From contig NZ_PJZI01000029.1 of assembly GCF_002858805.1 (NCBI RefSeq), positions 1 to 64,000 on the forward strand: a stretch of 64,000 bases of DNA, written 5' to 3'. Within the stretch, counting starts at the first letter, position 1. Each line of letters opens with the position of its first letter. The notes beneath the pieces are model-generated. The model was not told the DNA's origin. It ran no database searches and saw only the letters and a list, made by a program, of their open reading frames with translations. The DNA is from Chimaeribacter arupi (GTDB taxonomy: Bacteria; Pseudomonadota; Gammaproteobacteria; Enterobacterales; Enterobacteriaceae). Position numbers and translations under genes: made by a program. This document shows positions 1 through 9,574 of this stretch, in pieces.

Positions 1-575
1 TGGTAAAAGAACCCAGTTATAAAGGCATTCAAATTCCTTTGCAACAGCAAGAAAGGAGCGATATCTGGCAGGGCAAAGTGGCCATGACCGGGGGCGGGGC
101 CTGTGGCTGGACACTGAGTAAATTTAATTTGGGCATTGAGTATATCGATGCCACCCATTTGGGTAAAGAGTTAGTTCCCGGTACGGCAGTTGGTGCTACT
201 ATTGCATTTGATGATGATGCATCACGGAATGGAAAATTTTATGATATATCAAGTGATCTATTAAAATATTCACCTAAATATTACCCGGTGATAATAAGGT
301 GGAGTAAACAAAAAAACGGAAAAGCAGCTGATAAATTATATCTCTTTGGTAAGGAGGATGCTTTTTGGAATGTTAGGCTGTATTTAAAGAATGAAGTTAC
401 TCCTTCAGTGAGCTATCATCCAACTATTGAGGAAGGTAAAGTTGTCGAAATGCTATTTCCTTATGAAAAAAAAGAAGGAGCCATGTATGCATTTGTTTAT
501 CCTAATGGGGAAAAGGTTTTAACAACAAGTATAAAACCTGATTTTGAGAAAGTTGAGAAGCTTAATATAAAATAA
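1..575 (+). CDS. T6SS-linked immunity-type lipoprotein paralogue, 5' end outside window
   Basis: The reading frame is already open at base 3, so the start and any signal peptide lie left of the window; the TTG at 39 is not a credible start. The visible part (about 190 residues) contains the block GGGACGWTLSKFNLGIEY and an acidic FDDDASRNG motif shared with the complete lipoprotein at 634-1401. The first 231 bases match bases 854-1084 at about 96 percent, then the two proteins diverge sharply. The position beside PAAR and tss genes suggests a periplasmic immunity protein against a T6SS effector; this is inference, as no effector is visible. Base composition is much more AT-rich than the rest of the window, fitting transferred DNA. 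Confidence 0.6.
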   Translation, partial: VKEPSYKGIQIPLQQQERSDIWQGKVAMTGGGACGWTLSKFNLGIEYIDATHLGKELVPGTAVGATIAFDDDASRNGKFYDISSDLLKYSPKYYPVIIRWSKQKNGKAADKLYLFGKEDAFWNVRLYLKNEVTPSVSYHPTIEEGKVVEMLFPYEKKEGAMYAFVYPNGEKVLTTSIKPDFEKVEKLNIK

Positions 576-633
576 AAATTATCCTTAATATAGGTTATAA
601 AATTAACATTCTTGACCGCATAGGAAATTAATA

Positions 634-1401
634 ATGTATAAGTATTTTAATGTCATGAATATTTGCCTGTATATGTTTATTCTAAGCGGATGTGTAAATG
701 AAACTAATAGCACCTTGTCGCCTCCCCCTGAGACTAAATGGGTCAATGTTGAAGTTAAAAACCCTTCACCTTATACAAAACCCTTTCCTCTTGAGGTAAC
801 GTATATTTCCCATAAATGCCAGAAAAAAAGAATCAGCGGGTTTGATGGTTCTCTGGTAAAAGAACCCAGTTATAAAGGCATTCAAATTCCTTTGCAACAG
901 CAAGAAGGGAGCGATATCTGGCAGGGCAAAGTGGCAATGAGCGGGGGCGGGACCTGTGGCTGGACACTGAGTAAATTTAATCTGGGTATTGAGTATATTG
1001 ATGCCACCCATTTGGGTAAAGAGTTAGTCCCCGGTACGGCAGTTGGTGCCACTATTGCATTTGATGATGATGCATCACGGAATGGGCAGTTTACCTCATT
1101 TTATGGAGATATAAAATTAGAACCGAAATATTACCCTTATATAAGAGAAAGGAATATTTCTTATAGAACAAAAGAGCTTTCTCTTTTGGGGAAGGAGAGT
1201 TTTCTTAGTTATAGAGCTTTCAATTCGGAAAGAATAATTTTCTCCCCTGACTTGGATGAGAGTAAAGTTGTTAAGAACATAGAGCCTATGAAGAAAGAAA
1301 AAGGTGTTTACACTAAAATAATTTACCCTGATGGGAGTATGGTATCGGATGGAACTGTATTTCCTGATTTTGAAAAGGTTGATAAGATGAAAATTAGATA
1401 A
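634..1401 (+). CDS. Predicted lipoprotein, putative T6SS immunity protein
   Basis: This 255-residue protein starts with a lipoprotein signal peptide ending in the lipobox LSGC (Cys20), so it should be lipidated and membrane-anchored, facing the periplasm. The central part is almost identical to the gene just upstream, while the C-terminal third differs. Both end in a conserved pattern of a tyrosine-proline-aspartate/asparagine-glycine motif and a final PDFEKV segment, a layout I associate with immunity lipoproteins beside T6SS phospholipase effectors. Being a tandem copy next to a PAAR gene supports that role. The specific effector is unknown. Low GC content contrasts with the neighbouring tss genes. 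Confidence 0.65.
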   Translation: MYKYFNVMNICLYMFILSGCVNETNSTLSPPPETKWVNVEVKNPSPYTKPFPLEVTYISHKCQKKRISGFDGSLVKEPSYKGIQIPLQQQEGSDIWQGKVAMSGGGTCGWTLSKFNLGIEYIDATHLGKELVPGTAVGATIAFDDDASRNGQFTSFYGDIKLEPKYYPYIRERNISYRTKELSLLGKESFLSYRAFNSERIIFSPDLDESKVVKNIEPMKKEKGVYTKIIYPDGSMVSDGTVFPDFEKVDKMKIR

Positions 1402-1685
1402 TATTTTTTATTAAAAGTAGGGGTGTGTGAATCCAGATGTGGCTTGATAATTTATAGTGAATATGAACTTCTCCTTTCGAAGATTAATAATGCGATGTCA
1501 AATGTCACGTTATATCGTAAAAGTTAATAGAAAGACTTTTTCTCTGCCACGCTAATAAAAGTGCTGTGGGCGTGAAGCTCTAACGTTTTTATCTGCCTGC
1601 AAGATAAATTTTTCCGTTATTTTTACAAGGTCACAGAAATTTTTATATATTTATTAAGCCTTAATTATTAGCTTAAAGGTGTTTT
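1402..1685. other. AT-rich intergenic stretch before the PAAR gene
   Basis: About 284 bases without a gene. It is strongly AT-rich and probably holds the promoter of the PAAR-tss operon; an AAAGGTG ribosome site lies just before the ATG at 1686. I see no clear hairpin terminator or named operator here. Confidence 0.5.
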
Positions 1686-1952
1686 ATGTTCAAAGGTCTT
1701 GTATTACTCGGTGACAAAACCACACACGGCGGTGCCGTTATTTCCGCTTCCTCTACCATGATTGTTAATGGCAAAAAGGTGGCCTTGATCGGTGATAAAG
1801 TGAGCTGCCCAATCCCTGGGCACGGCACCAACCCGATTGTTGAAGGCTCCTCAGAATGGTTCTCTGACGGCAAAGCGGTTGTGGTGAATGGTTGCCGCTG
1901 CCAGTGCGGATGCCAGGTTATCTCCAGTGCGCCGGATTGCGCGATAGGGTAA
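1686..1952 (+). CDS. PAAR-domain protein, T6SS spike tip
   Basis: An 88-residue stand-alone PAAR protein. PAAR proteins cap the VgrG spike of the type VI secretion needle and help carry effectors. The sequence shows the family pattern: an N-terminal LLGDKTTHGG, a central VALIGDKVSCPIPGHG with the Cys and His expected to bind metal, a NPIVEGS turn, and a C-terminal cysteine-rich NGCRCQCGC stretch. There is no effector extension. The start is supported by AAAGGTG upstream. It is followed after 3 bases by the membrane protein gene at 1956, so it probably leads an operon with tssM. Confidence 0.88.
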   Translation: MFKGLVLLGDKTTHGGAVISASSTMIVNGKKVALIGDKVSCPIPGHGTNPIVEGSSEWFSDGKAVVVNGCRCQCGCQVISSAPDCAIG

Positions 1953-1955
1953 ATC

Positions 1956-3128
1956 ATGGGTTGGGATCGTCAAAAGCCGCTTACGACAGCGCCTCCCGCG
2001 CCGTTTTCCACCGGGCGCTGGTTATTCAGTGGCGGGCTGGCCGTGATTTCAGGTGGGCTGCTGTTTGTTTTACATGCCTCCGGGGCGCTGAGTATGCTGG
2101 GCGCCGTCAATATCTGGTTGTTCTCTTTAAGCCCGGTATTGCTCTGGCTGCTGACGTTCAGCCTGTGCGGCTATTTTTACGGGCGCAGGCTGGCACACGT
2201 TCAATTCCTGCAACAGGAAGCTGATTACGCGCAGCAGCAATGGACTGCCTGGGCAGAACGTTACCTCGCCGTGTTGGCAAGCTGTGTCATGCTGCCTGAC
2301 CATCTCTCAGCCACACTGTTGCAGCCCGGTACGGCAGGTCTGGTGCAGCGCCAGGGGCAGGTGCGCCGTATCGATTATTTAACAGAAGATAAACCCGCCT
2401 TTGTGGCGGCGCTCGACGGTTTGCTTGCCGGTATACAGGATGCACTTCTGGCGCTGCCGCGTGAGTTGCCTCTTCAGGTCACCTTAGCCACTGATGAACC
2501 GGAAACACCGCAGGCCCTGTCCACCCTGTTTGGTCATTGCTGGCAGCAAAAGTTTCCTGGTTACGCGGAACCGGTATCGCTGAACATCATGGGCCGTTTA
2601 TCTTTCCTCACTGTAGATGAACGGCTTAAGCAACCTGAAGCCACAATTCAGTTAGTTCTGATAGTGCAATTACAGGGGGGTGAAGAGTATTCCGACGGCC
2701 TGGCTGCACTCTTATTGACCAGTGATGATGCAGCACACAAATATGCCTTATCCCATCCGGCACGGTTGCTGCGCCCGATGCCGCTGGATGCGGACAATCT
2801 CATCGAAGAGCTGATGCTGTTTCTGACCACACAGGCTCAGGCGCAACGCACCATTACTATTCTTGGCGACCATGAAAAATGGGCGGCAGCATCTGCCGGG
2901 CTGACTACCACAGGAAATGCGCTGGGCACCGCCTGGCGTGCAGAAGATATTCAGATTATTGAGCGGTATTGCGGTATCCAGGGGCCATTTTCACCCTGGC
3001 TGACCGCGGCCCTGGGCGCGTATTTTGTCGGCCTCGGGCAGCGGTCATGGTTAGCGTTATCTGCCGCAGGCGCAGAAAGCGTTGTCTATACCATCACAAC
3101 AGGACGTGGGGATGAACATACTGAGTAG
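1956..3128 (+). CDS. T6SS-associated inner membrane protein upstream of tssM
   Basis: 390 residues with two hydrophobic helices near the N-terminus (about residues 24-44 and 50-72) followed by a long soluble region ending in a small hydrophobic stretch. It resembles the uncharacterised protein encoded just before tssM in some enterobacterial T6SS clusters; I do not recognise a named domain. It is likely anchored in the inner membrane with a large cytoplasmic or periplasmic part. It follows PAAR by 3 bases and overlaps tssM by 17 bases, so co-expression is likely. Its role in the machine is unknown. Confidence 0.6.
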   Translation: MGWDRQKPLTTAPPAPFSTGRWLFSGGLAVISGGLLFVLHASGALSMLGAVNIWLFSLSPVLLWLLTFSLCGYFYGRRLAHVQFLQQEADYAQQQWTAWAERYLAVLASCVMLPDHLSATLLQPGTAGLVQRQGQVRRIDYLTEDKPAFVAALDGLLAGIQDALLALPRELPLQVTLATDEPETPQALSTLFGHCWQQKFPGYAEPVSLNIMGRLSFLTVDERLKQPEATIQLVLIVQLQGGEEYSDGLAALLLTSDDAAHKYALSHPARLLRPMPLDADNLIEELMLFLTTQAQAQRTITILGDHEKWAAASAGLTTTGNALGTAWRAEDIQIIERYCGIQGPFSPWLTAALGAYFVGLGQRSWLALSAAGAESVVYTITTGRGDEHTE

Positions 3129-6100
3129 AGTAGGGCGTATCGGAGGGAAAACCACTCTGCTGCTGGTGGTGCTGAGTGTGGCCGGCTGGTTTATCTGGCA
3201 TTACGGTGAAAAAATAGGGCTCGATACTAACAGCAACAAAGTACTGGGTTTACTGGGTGCTTGTATCTTCGGCACGGCACTGTGTTTTCTTCCTGTTCTA
3301 AGAAGTCTGGTGCGTCAGCGGGCGCACCGTCAGGAAGCGAAGCAGCAACATATTTTACCGGACGGTGAAGAACGCCTGGCGCAGACCCCACCGCGCCACG
3401 TTACGGTCAATGAACTCCGTACTGCCCTGAGCCAGATTTACGGCCGTTTCTGGTTTTGCAAGATCCGTATTCTGCTGCTCACCGGCAGTGCTGCGGATGT
3501 GGAAAAACTCGCACCCGGCCTGAGCACCCATTACTGGCAGGAGGAGGCAGGCACGGTGCTGCTGTGGGGCGGTGAGCTGGCTGCGTCTGTGGACAACCGC
3601 TGGCTGGATGCCCTGCGTACCCTGCGCCGTCGTCCGGTGGATGCACTGGTCTGGGTCACGTCAGCCTTTGACCGGCGCACCACGCTGGCCTGCCGGGACA
3701 CCACCCCACCGCTCAGCGCCGACAGCATGGACAGCGTGGCACAGGCGTTATCAGCCCGCTATAAACAGCTTGGCTGGCGGCTGCCGCTGTATGTCTGGTC
3801 ACTGCATCAGGAGGATGAGGGGAGCAGGGAGACAGAAGGCAAGCCGGGCAACGTCCCGCGCATCACCCAGTCGATTGGCTGCCTGCTGCCTGCGGGCTGC
3901 CCGCCTGATGAGCTGGCCGCTCAGCTGGCCGGGCTGGTGCCGGGCCTGATTGCCCAGGGAACGCAGCAGACCTGCGCCGATACCAACCAGCCGTTTTTAC
4001 TGCAGCTCGCGGCCCAGCTGGCCCATAACCTGGTGCCGGTCACCGCGCCGCTCAGTATGCTGCTGAACCCCTATCGTCCGTTACCGCTGGCCGGGGTGAT
4101 GTTCAGCTCTGCCTCCGTCAATGCCGGGCGCAGCGTGCCCCATCACTGGGGCAAAGATAATCGCTGGGATGTGATGCTGGACTCCCTTGCCCGGCTGCCT
4201 GCCGGGCTGGCCGCAGAGAGGCTGGGTATCGCCTGGCGCAAAATGCTGGCCACCGCGGCGGCAGGCGCCATGGTGCTGTGGGGCGCGGGCATGGTGATGT
4301 CATTTTTAGTGAACCGCGATGCGATTGTGACTGCCGGGGCGCAGGTCACCCGGGCGGCAGATGCGGCGCAGCCGGTAGCGATGCGGCTGGAGGCGCAGCT
4401 CGGGTTACAGCAGAGGCTGGACACCCTCCAGTACCGGCAGCAACGGCACGCCCCCTGGTACAGCCGCTTTGGCCTGAGCCAGAACAGCGCACTGCTGGCC
4501 GCGCTCTGGCCGCGTTACGCCGCAGGCGCGCTTCCATTACTGCGGGACGCGGCAGCGCGCCACCTGGAGCAGCAGCTCACCACCCTGACACAGCTCCCGC
4601 CGGATGACCCGATGCGCGACAGCCTGATAAAACCCGCCTATGACCAGCTGAAGCTTTATCTGATGCTGGCGCGTCCGGAGAAGATGGAGGCCGACTGGTT
4701 CAGCCGCACGCTGCTGGCGGACTGGCCGCGACGGCGCGGGTTGCCGGACGGCACCTGGCAGGGAAGCGGGGCACTGCTGCTCGACTTTTATGCCCGCCAC
4801 CTGCCGCAGCACCCGGCATGGCGCCTGGCACCGGATGAAGCGCTGGTCAGCCGGGTACGCACGCTGCTGGTACGCCAGATGGGGGTTCGCAACAGTGAGT
4901 CTTCGCTCTACCAGAAGATGCTGCGGCAGGTGGCCCGGCAGTATGCGGATATGCGCCTGGCAGACATGACCGGCGATACAGAGGCAGAACGCCTCTTTAC
5001 CACCGGGGAAGTGGTGCCCGGCATGTTCACCCGTAAAGCCTGGGAAGAGGCCGTTGAGCCGGCGATTGAGAAGGTGGTCAGCGGCCGCCGGGAGGAGATG
5101 GACTGGGTGCTGAGTGACGGCAGACAGGCTCTGTTGCCGCAGGAGACGCCGGAGGCGCTGCAGGCGCGTCTGAAGGCGCGCTACTTTGCTGATTTTGCGG
5201 AAAGCTGGCTTGCGTTCCTTAACAGCCTGCAGTGGCAGCCGGCCGGCACGTTGTCGGAAGCGATTGACCAGTTGACCCTGATGGCAGATGTGCGCCAGTC
5301 GCCCCTGATCGCGTTAATGAACACCCTGAATATACAGGGGAAAACCGGCCAGACCGGCACGGCCCTGTCGGACTCGCTGGTAAAATCCGCGCAAAATCTG
5401 CTGAACCGTGATGAACAGCCTGTGATTGACCAGCAGGCGGGCGTGCATGGGCCACTGGCCGCGACCTTCGGCCCCTTGCTGGCGCTGACGGACACCAGCA
5501 GTGACGGGCAGGGCGATACGCGGCTGAGCCTGCACACCTTCCTGACCCGCGTCACCCAGGTGCGACTTAAACTGCAGCAGGTGGTGAACGCCGCCGACCC
5601 GCAAGCCATGACCCGCACGCTGGCGCAGACGGTGTTTCAGGGCAAAGCCGTAGACCTCACCGAAACCCGCGATTACGGCAGCCTGGTGGCCGCCGGCCTG
5701 GGTCAGGAGTGGAATGGCTTTGGGCAGACGGTGTTTGTCCGGCCGCTGGAGCAGGCCTGGCAGCAGGTACTGACGCCCGCGGCCGCCAGCCTGAATGCCC
5801 AGTGGCAGGCAGGGGTGGTGGAGGCGTGGAACAGCACCTTCGGCGGCCGCTATCCGCTGAAAAACAGCAGCAGTGAGATCTCCTTACCGCTGCTGGCGCA
5901 CTACCTCAACAACGACAGCGGGCGTATCACCCGTTTTCTGCAGACCCGGCTGAACGGGGTGCTGCATAAAGAAGGCAGCCACTGGGTGCCGGACAGCATC
6001 AATGCCCAGGGGCTGCACTTTAACCCGGCGTTTTTAAGTGCCATGGACACACTGAGCCACCTGGCTGATGTGGTATTCGCGCAAGGCGAAGCAGGCCTGC

Positions 6101-6540
6101 ATTTTGAGCTGCGTCCCGGCACAGCCCAGGGGGTGATGCAGACCGACCTGGTGATAGACGGCCGGACACTGCGCTATTACAACCAGCTTCCGGTCTGGAC
6201 GCGGTTCAGCTGGCCCGGAGACACCGAGGCGCCGGGGGCGGCGTTAAGCTGGGTCAGTACCGAGGCCGGCACCCGGCAGTATGCCGACCACCCCGGTGCC
6301 TGGGGGCTTATCCGGTTGCTGGAGCAGGCAACGGTGACGCCGTATCCCGGCGTAAGCAGCAGTTTTACCCTGAACTGGCAGGCGCCGGACGGCCGGGCGC
6401 TGAACTACACCCTGCGCACCGAGGCGGGTGCCGGTCCATTGGCCTTGCTAAGGCTGCGGGACTTCGTGCTGCCGGCACACATATTTGATGTGGAGTCTAC
6501 CGGCGCGGCCGACGCTGCAGACGACGAGGAGAGGTATTGA
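3112..6540 (+). CDS. tssM: T6SS membrane-complex protein TssM (IcmF family)
   Basis: TssM spans the inner membrane and, with TssL and the lipoprotein TssJ, forms the envelope complex that anchors the secretion sheath. The 1142-residue product has two N-terminal membrane helices (about 14-31 and 44-62), a cytoplasmic domain, a third helix near 381-400, and a large periplasmic part. Where classical IcmF proteins have a Walker A loop this one reads LLTGSAADVEKLAPGL, so it lacks the nucleotide-binding motif and belongs with the non-ATPase type. I chose the ATG at 3112, preceded by AGGACGTGGGG, over the in-frame TTG at 3082. It overlaps the upstream gene by 17 bases. Confidence 0.9.
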   Translation: MNILSRVGRIGGKTTLLLVVLSVAGWFIWHYGEKIGLDTNSNKVLGLLGACIFGTALCFLPVLRSLVRQRAHRQEAKQQHILPDGEERLAQTPPRHVTVNELRTALSQIYGRFWFCKIRILLLTGSAADVEKLAPGLSTHYWQEEAGTVLLWGGELAASVDNRWLDALRTLRRRPVDALVWVTSAFDRRTTLACRDTTPPLSADSMDSVAQALSARYKQLGWRLPLYVWSLHQEDEGSRETEGKPGNVPRITQSIGCLLPAGCPPDELAAQLAGLVPGLIAQGTQQTCADTNQPFLLQLAAQLAHNLVPVTAPLSMLLNPYRPLPLAGVMFSSASVNAGRSVPHHWGKDNRWDVMLDSLARLPAGLAAERLGIAWRKMLATAAAGAMVLWGAGMVMSFLVNRDAIVTAGAQVTRAADAAQPVAMRLEAQLGLQQRLDTLQYRQQRHAPWYSRFGLSQNSALLAALWPRYAAGALPLLRDAAARHLEQQLTTLTQLPPDDPMRDSLIKPAYDQLKLYLMLARPEKMEADWFSRTLLADWPRRRGLPDGTWQGSGALLLDFYARHLPQHPAWRLAPDEALVSRVRTLLVRQMGVRNSESSLYQKMLRQVARQYADMRLADMTGDTEAERLFTTGEVVPGMFTRKAWEEAVEPAIEKVVSGRREEMDWVLSDGRQALLPQETPEALQARLKARYFADFAESWLAFLNSLQWQPAGTLSEAIDQLTLMADVRQSPLIALMNTLNIQGKTGQTGTALSDSLVKSAQNLLNRDEQPVIDQQAGVHGPLAATFGPLLALTDTSSDGQGDTRLSLHTFLTRVTQVRLKLQQVVNAADPQAMTRTLAQTVFQGKAVDLTETRDYGSLVAAGLGQEWNGFGQTVFVRPLEQAWQQVLTPAAASLNAQWQAGVVEAWNSTFGGRYPLKNSSSEISLPLLAHYLNNDSGRITRFLQTRLNGVLHKEGSHWVPDSINAQGLHFNPAFLSAMDTLSHLADVVFAQGEAGLHFELRPGTAQGVMQTDLVIDGRTLRYYNQLPVWTRFSWPGDTEAPGAALSWVSTEAGTRQYADHPGAWGLIRLLEQATVTPYPGVSSSFTLNWQAPDGRALNYTLRTEAGAGPLALLRLRDFVLPAHIFDVESTGAADAADDEERY

Positions 6541-6602
6541 TGATGATACTGAGCGCACTGCTTAACGCCTGCCACACTTTATGGATAAGTAAAATGGAAT
6601 AA
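6540..6602 (+). pseudogene. Vestigial 20-codon reading frame coupled to tssM
   Basis: Immediately at the tssM stop (TGATG overlap) an ATG opens a frame of only 20 codons (MMILSALLNACHTL...) and then stops at 6600-6602. The coupled start looks like that of an operon gene whose body has been lost. The remaining 147 bases up to tssF are AT-rich and contain no further frame. It could be the stump of a former T6SS gene, but I cannot identify which; it may also be chance. Confidence 0.3.
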
Positions 6603-6749
6603 AAAATTATTCGGCTGTTGTATTGATGGGGTTTTTATTTTTATGCCCAACTTTTTTATTTACTGTGGCTCTGTTGCCAGCCATCAAAAAATAATGCCTC
6701 TGAATCCTCCTCCCTCTTTTGACTTTTTATTAATAAACCGACCCTGACT

Positions 6750-8516
6750 ATGATGAAAGACCTTACCCTGCGTTATTTTGACGCCGAGATGCGCTATTTG
6801 CGTGATGCGGCAAAAGAGTTTGCGCAAACACACCCTGATCGCGCCGCTATGCTGGATCTGGATAAGCCCGGCACGCCTGACCCTTATGTAGAGCGATTAT
6901 TTGAAGGCTTCGCCTTTTCGATGGGGCGGCTGCGCGAAAAAATTGATGATGATCTGCCGGAATTTACTGAAGGGCTGGTAAGCATGTTATGGCCGCATTA
7001 TTTGCGTACCATTCCCTCTCTGTCCGTGGTGGCGCTGTTTCCGCACGTCCCGCTGATGAAAATGGCTGAAACCGTACCCGCAGGAACAGAAATTTATTCC
7101 CGGCCAATAGGGCCTAAACAGACCGTCTGCCGGTACCGCACGACGCGCGATACGCTGCTCACCCCCTTGACCGTGTCCAGGGTAGTGATGACCACCGAGC
7201 CGGATGGGCGCTCGGTGCTGCGCGTGCGGCTGGCGTGCAGCCCGCAGGCAGACTGGTCACAAGCCGATTTACGTCGTCTCTGTTTCTATCTGGCAGGCGA
7301 TGCGGCGGTCAGCAGTGCGTTACATCTGGCGCTGACCCGGCACCAGGTCGCGCTTTACCTGCGGTTGCCTGAACAAACTGACAGGATAAAACTGGATGGG
7401 TGGTTCTCGCCTGGTGGGTTTGCGGATGATGATTTGCTGTGGCCAAAGGGAGAGAGCGCCTTCACCGGCTACCAGTTGCTGTTGGAATATTTCACCTTTC
7501 GTGAAAAGTTTATGTTTGTACATCTCAATGGGCTGGAGACGGTGTCGCTGCCTGCCGGCATTACGCACCTGGATATTGAGGTGGTGTTTAATCATCAATG
7601 GCAAAACGATCTGCCGGTAACAGACGAGGCGCTTTACCTGCATTGTGTGCCGGTCATTAATCTGTTTTCTCTGGAGGCTGATCCCCTGCTGATTAATGGC
7701 CTGGAAAGCGAATATCTGCTGCGCCCGCGTCGTCTGCAGGACGGACATACCGAAATTTACTCGGTTGATGCCGTGACCGGCTCACAACGTACTTCAGATG
7801 CCGCCTACGTGCCCTTTACCAGTTTCCGGCACCAGGGCGGCATGCAGCGCCGGCATGCACCAGAACGCTATTACCATACACGGGTAAAACGGGGGGTGAC
7901 CGGGCTGTATGATACCTGGTTGATCCTGGGCGGCCAGCAGTGGGAGGCAGACAGGCAATTCGTACATGAGACGATCTCCCTGAAAATTACCGGCACCAAC
8001 GGCCAGTTACCGCGTAAGGCGTTGCAGAGCACGTTACTTGACCGTTGCGAAGCCGTCTTACAGACCCCGTTGAGCGTACGTAATCTCTGTAAGCCGACTC
8101 TGCCTGCCTATCCCCCGGCAGAAGATCGCTTCCAGTGGCGGATATTGAGCCACCTGGGTTCAAGTTACCTCAATCTGATGAGCAGTGCGAAAGTGCTGCG
8201 CGGTACGCTGGCGTTATATAACTGGCACGGTGATGAACTCAATAACCGGCGGCTTGATGCCATTCTTGAGGTACGGCAGCACCAGATCCAGCGTTTTGAA
8301 AAAGGCTTTCTGCTGCGGGGAATCGATATAGAGGTAACGCTGGACGGTAACGGGTTCACCGGCGAAGGTGATATTCATCTGTTCGGTGAGATGCTCAATC
8401 GATTCTTTGCCCTCTATGCCGATATTCACTTATTTAACCAGCTTACCCTTATTGTTCAGCCACAGGGCAAATGTATCCGATGGAAAGAGAACCACAACTC
8501 ACGCCTGCCCGGTTAA
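6750..8516 (+). CDS. tssF: T6SS baseplate subunit TssF
   Basis: 588 residues, the usual TssF (VasA/ImpG) length. TssF with TssG forms the wedge of the T6SS baseplate, on the cytoplasmic side of the membrane complex. The N-terminus MMKDLTLRYFDAEMRYLRD and the region FTEGLVSMLWPHYLRTIPSL are typical of the family, as is the C-terminal RWKENHNSRLPG ending. It is separated from tssM by an AT-rich 209-base stretch and overlaps tssG by 46 bases. An alternative start is the second ATG, one codon later. Confidence 0.93.
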   Translation: MMKDLTLRYFDAEMRYLRDAAKEFAQTHPDRAAMLDLDKPGTPDPYVERLFEGFAFSMGRLREKIDDDLPEFTEGLVSMLWPHYLRTIPSLSVVALFPHVPLMKMAETVPAGTEIYSRPIGPKQTVCRYRTTRDTLLTPLTVSRVVMTTEPDGRSVLRVRLACSPQADWSQADLRRLCFYLAGDAAVSSALHLALTRHQVALYLRLPEQTDRIKLDGWFSPGGFADDDLLWPKGESAFTGYQLLLEYFTFREKFMFVHLNGLETVSLPAGITHLDIEVVFNHQWQNDLPVTDEALYLHCVPVINLFSLEADPLLINGLESEYLLRPRRLQDGHTEIYSVDAVTGSQRTSDAAYVPFTSFRHQGGMQRRHAPERYYHTRVKRGVTGLYDTWLILGGQQWEADRQFVHETISLKITGTNGQLPRKALQSTLLDRCEAVLQTPLSVRNLCKPTLPAYPPAEDRFQWRILSHLGSSYLNLMSSAKVLRGTLALYNWHGDELNNRRLDAILEVRQHQIQRFEKGFLLRGIDIEVTLDGNGFTGEGDIHLFGEMLNRFFALYADIHLFNQLTLIVQPQGKCIRWKENHNSRLPG

Positions 8517-9574
8517 TTGAGCAGATGCGCGATAAACTGCCTTATACCCAGTTTTATCGCTTCTGTTGGTTGCTGGAGCAAAGCCAGCCAACGGCGCCTG
8601 CGCTGGGCAGCCACTGGCAGGTCAGACACGACCCGGTGCGTTTTCGTCCTGATCCAGGCATGGGGTTTCCGGCCAGTGAATTTAAGCGGGTGGAAATGCC
8701 GGAGCACCCGCACCTGCCGCCGACCATTCGCACCACCTTTATGGGGCTATATGGGGTGGAGTCACCACTACCCACCGCGTATATCGATGATATTGCCCAG
8801 CGCAGGGAGGGGTATGAGGCAGTCAGCGATTTTCTGGATATCTTTAATCACCGGCTGATTACGCAGTTCTACCGCATCTGGCGAAAGTATTCTTATCCGG
8901 CAACGTTTTCACCCGGCGGTACAGATACAACGTCGCAGTATCTGCTGAGCCTGTGCGGTCTGGGTATTGAGGGGTGCGCACAGGAAGTGAATACACCGGT
9001 TTCCCGCTTCCTGGCGTTAACCGGCATGATGCGCCTGCCTACACGCACCACCGAGGGCCTGGTCGCACTGGTTGCACTGCTCGCGCCGGAGACAAACGCG
9101 CAGGTTATCCCGCATGACCGGTGCCGCATACCGTTACGTCATCCGCTTGCCGTGAGCGCGCGTGACCCCGTCAGTCTGTGTACCAGCCCGGTTATGGGCA
9201 GCCACGCGGTGGAGGTCAACAGCCAGGTATTACTGCATCTCAAGACAGATAACGCTGACGAAGCCAAAGAGTGGCTGCCGGGCGGGCAACTGCATACCGA
9301 TTTGCTCGCATTGCTGCATGTCTATCTGGGGGCACGGCTGCATGTGCGTTTACAGCTTTCCCTGGCACGCTCGCTGCTGCCTGATGCACAACTTTCTTGC
9401 CGGCCTGAAAGCAGGGGTGTGCTGCTGGGCAGAACCGCGGTGATGCGGGCACCACGTACAGCGGCCACTCAACATAACACTGACATTATCACCATTAATC
9501 TGGGCCGTTATCAGCGCGTTCAGGAAAATTTTCACCGAAGGGAGATCGATGAACATGGCGATTATCGCTGGTAA
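8471..9574 (+). CDS. tssG: T6SS baseplate subunit TssG
   Basis: 367 residues of the TssG (VasB/ImpH) family, partner of TssF in the baseplate wedge. The family start is visible: a short leader, then LIEQMRDKLPYTQFYRFCWLLEQ, followed by the RFRPDPGMGFPASE motif that is strongly conserved in TssG. The gene begins inside the end of tssF (46-base overlap), a normal arrangement that couples their translation. An ATG nine bases downstream (8480) is possible but has a poorer ribosome site. It overlaps tssJ by 26 bases. Confidence 0.93.
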   Translation: MYPMEREPQLTPARLIEQMRDKLPYTQFYRFCWLLEQSQPTAPALGSHWQVRHDPVRFRPDPGMGFPASEFKRVEMPEHPHLPPTIRTTFMGLYGVESPLPTAYIDDIAQRREGYEAVSDFLDIFNHRLITQFYRIWRKYSYPATFSPGGTDTTSQYLLSLCGLGIEGCAQEVNTPVSRFLALTGMMRLPTRTTEGLVALVALLAPETNAQVIPHDRCRIPLRHPLAVSARDPVSLCTSPVMGSHAVEVNSQVLLHLKTDNADEAKEWLPGGQLHTDLLALLHVYLGARLHVRLQLSLARSLLPDAQLSCRPESRGVLLGRTAVMRAPRTAATQHNTDIITINLGRYQRVQENFHRREIDEHGDYRW

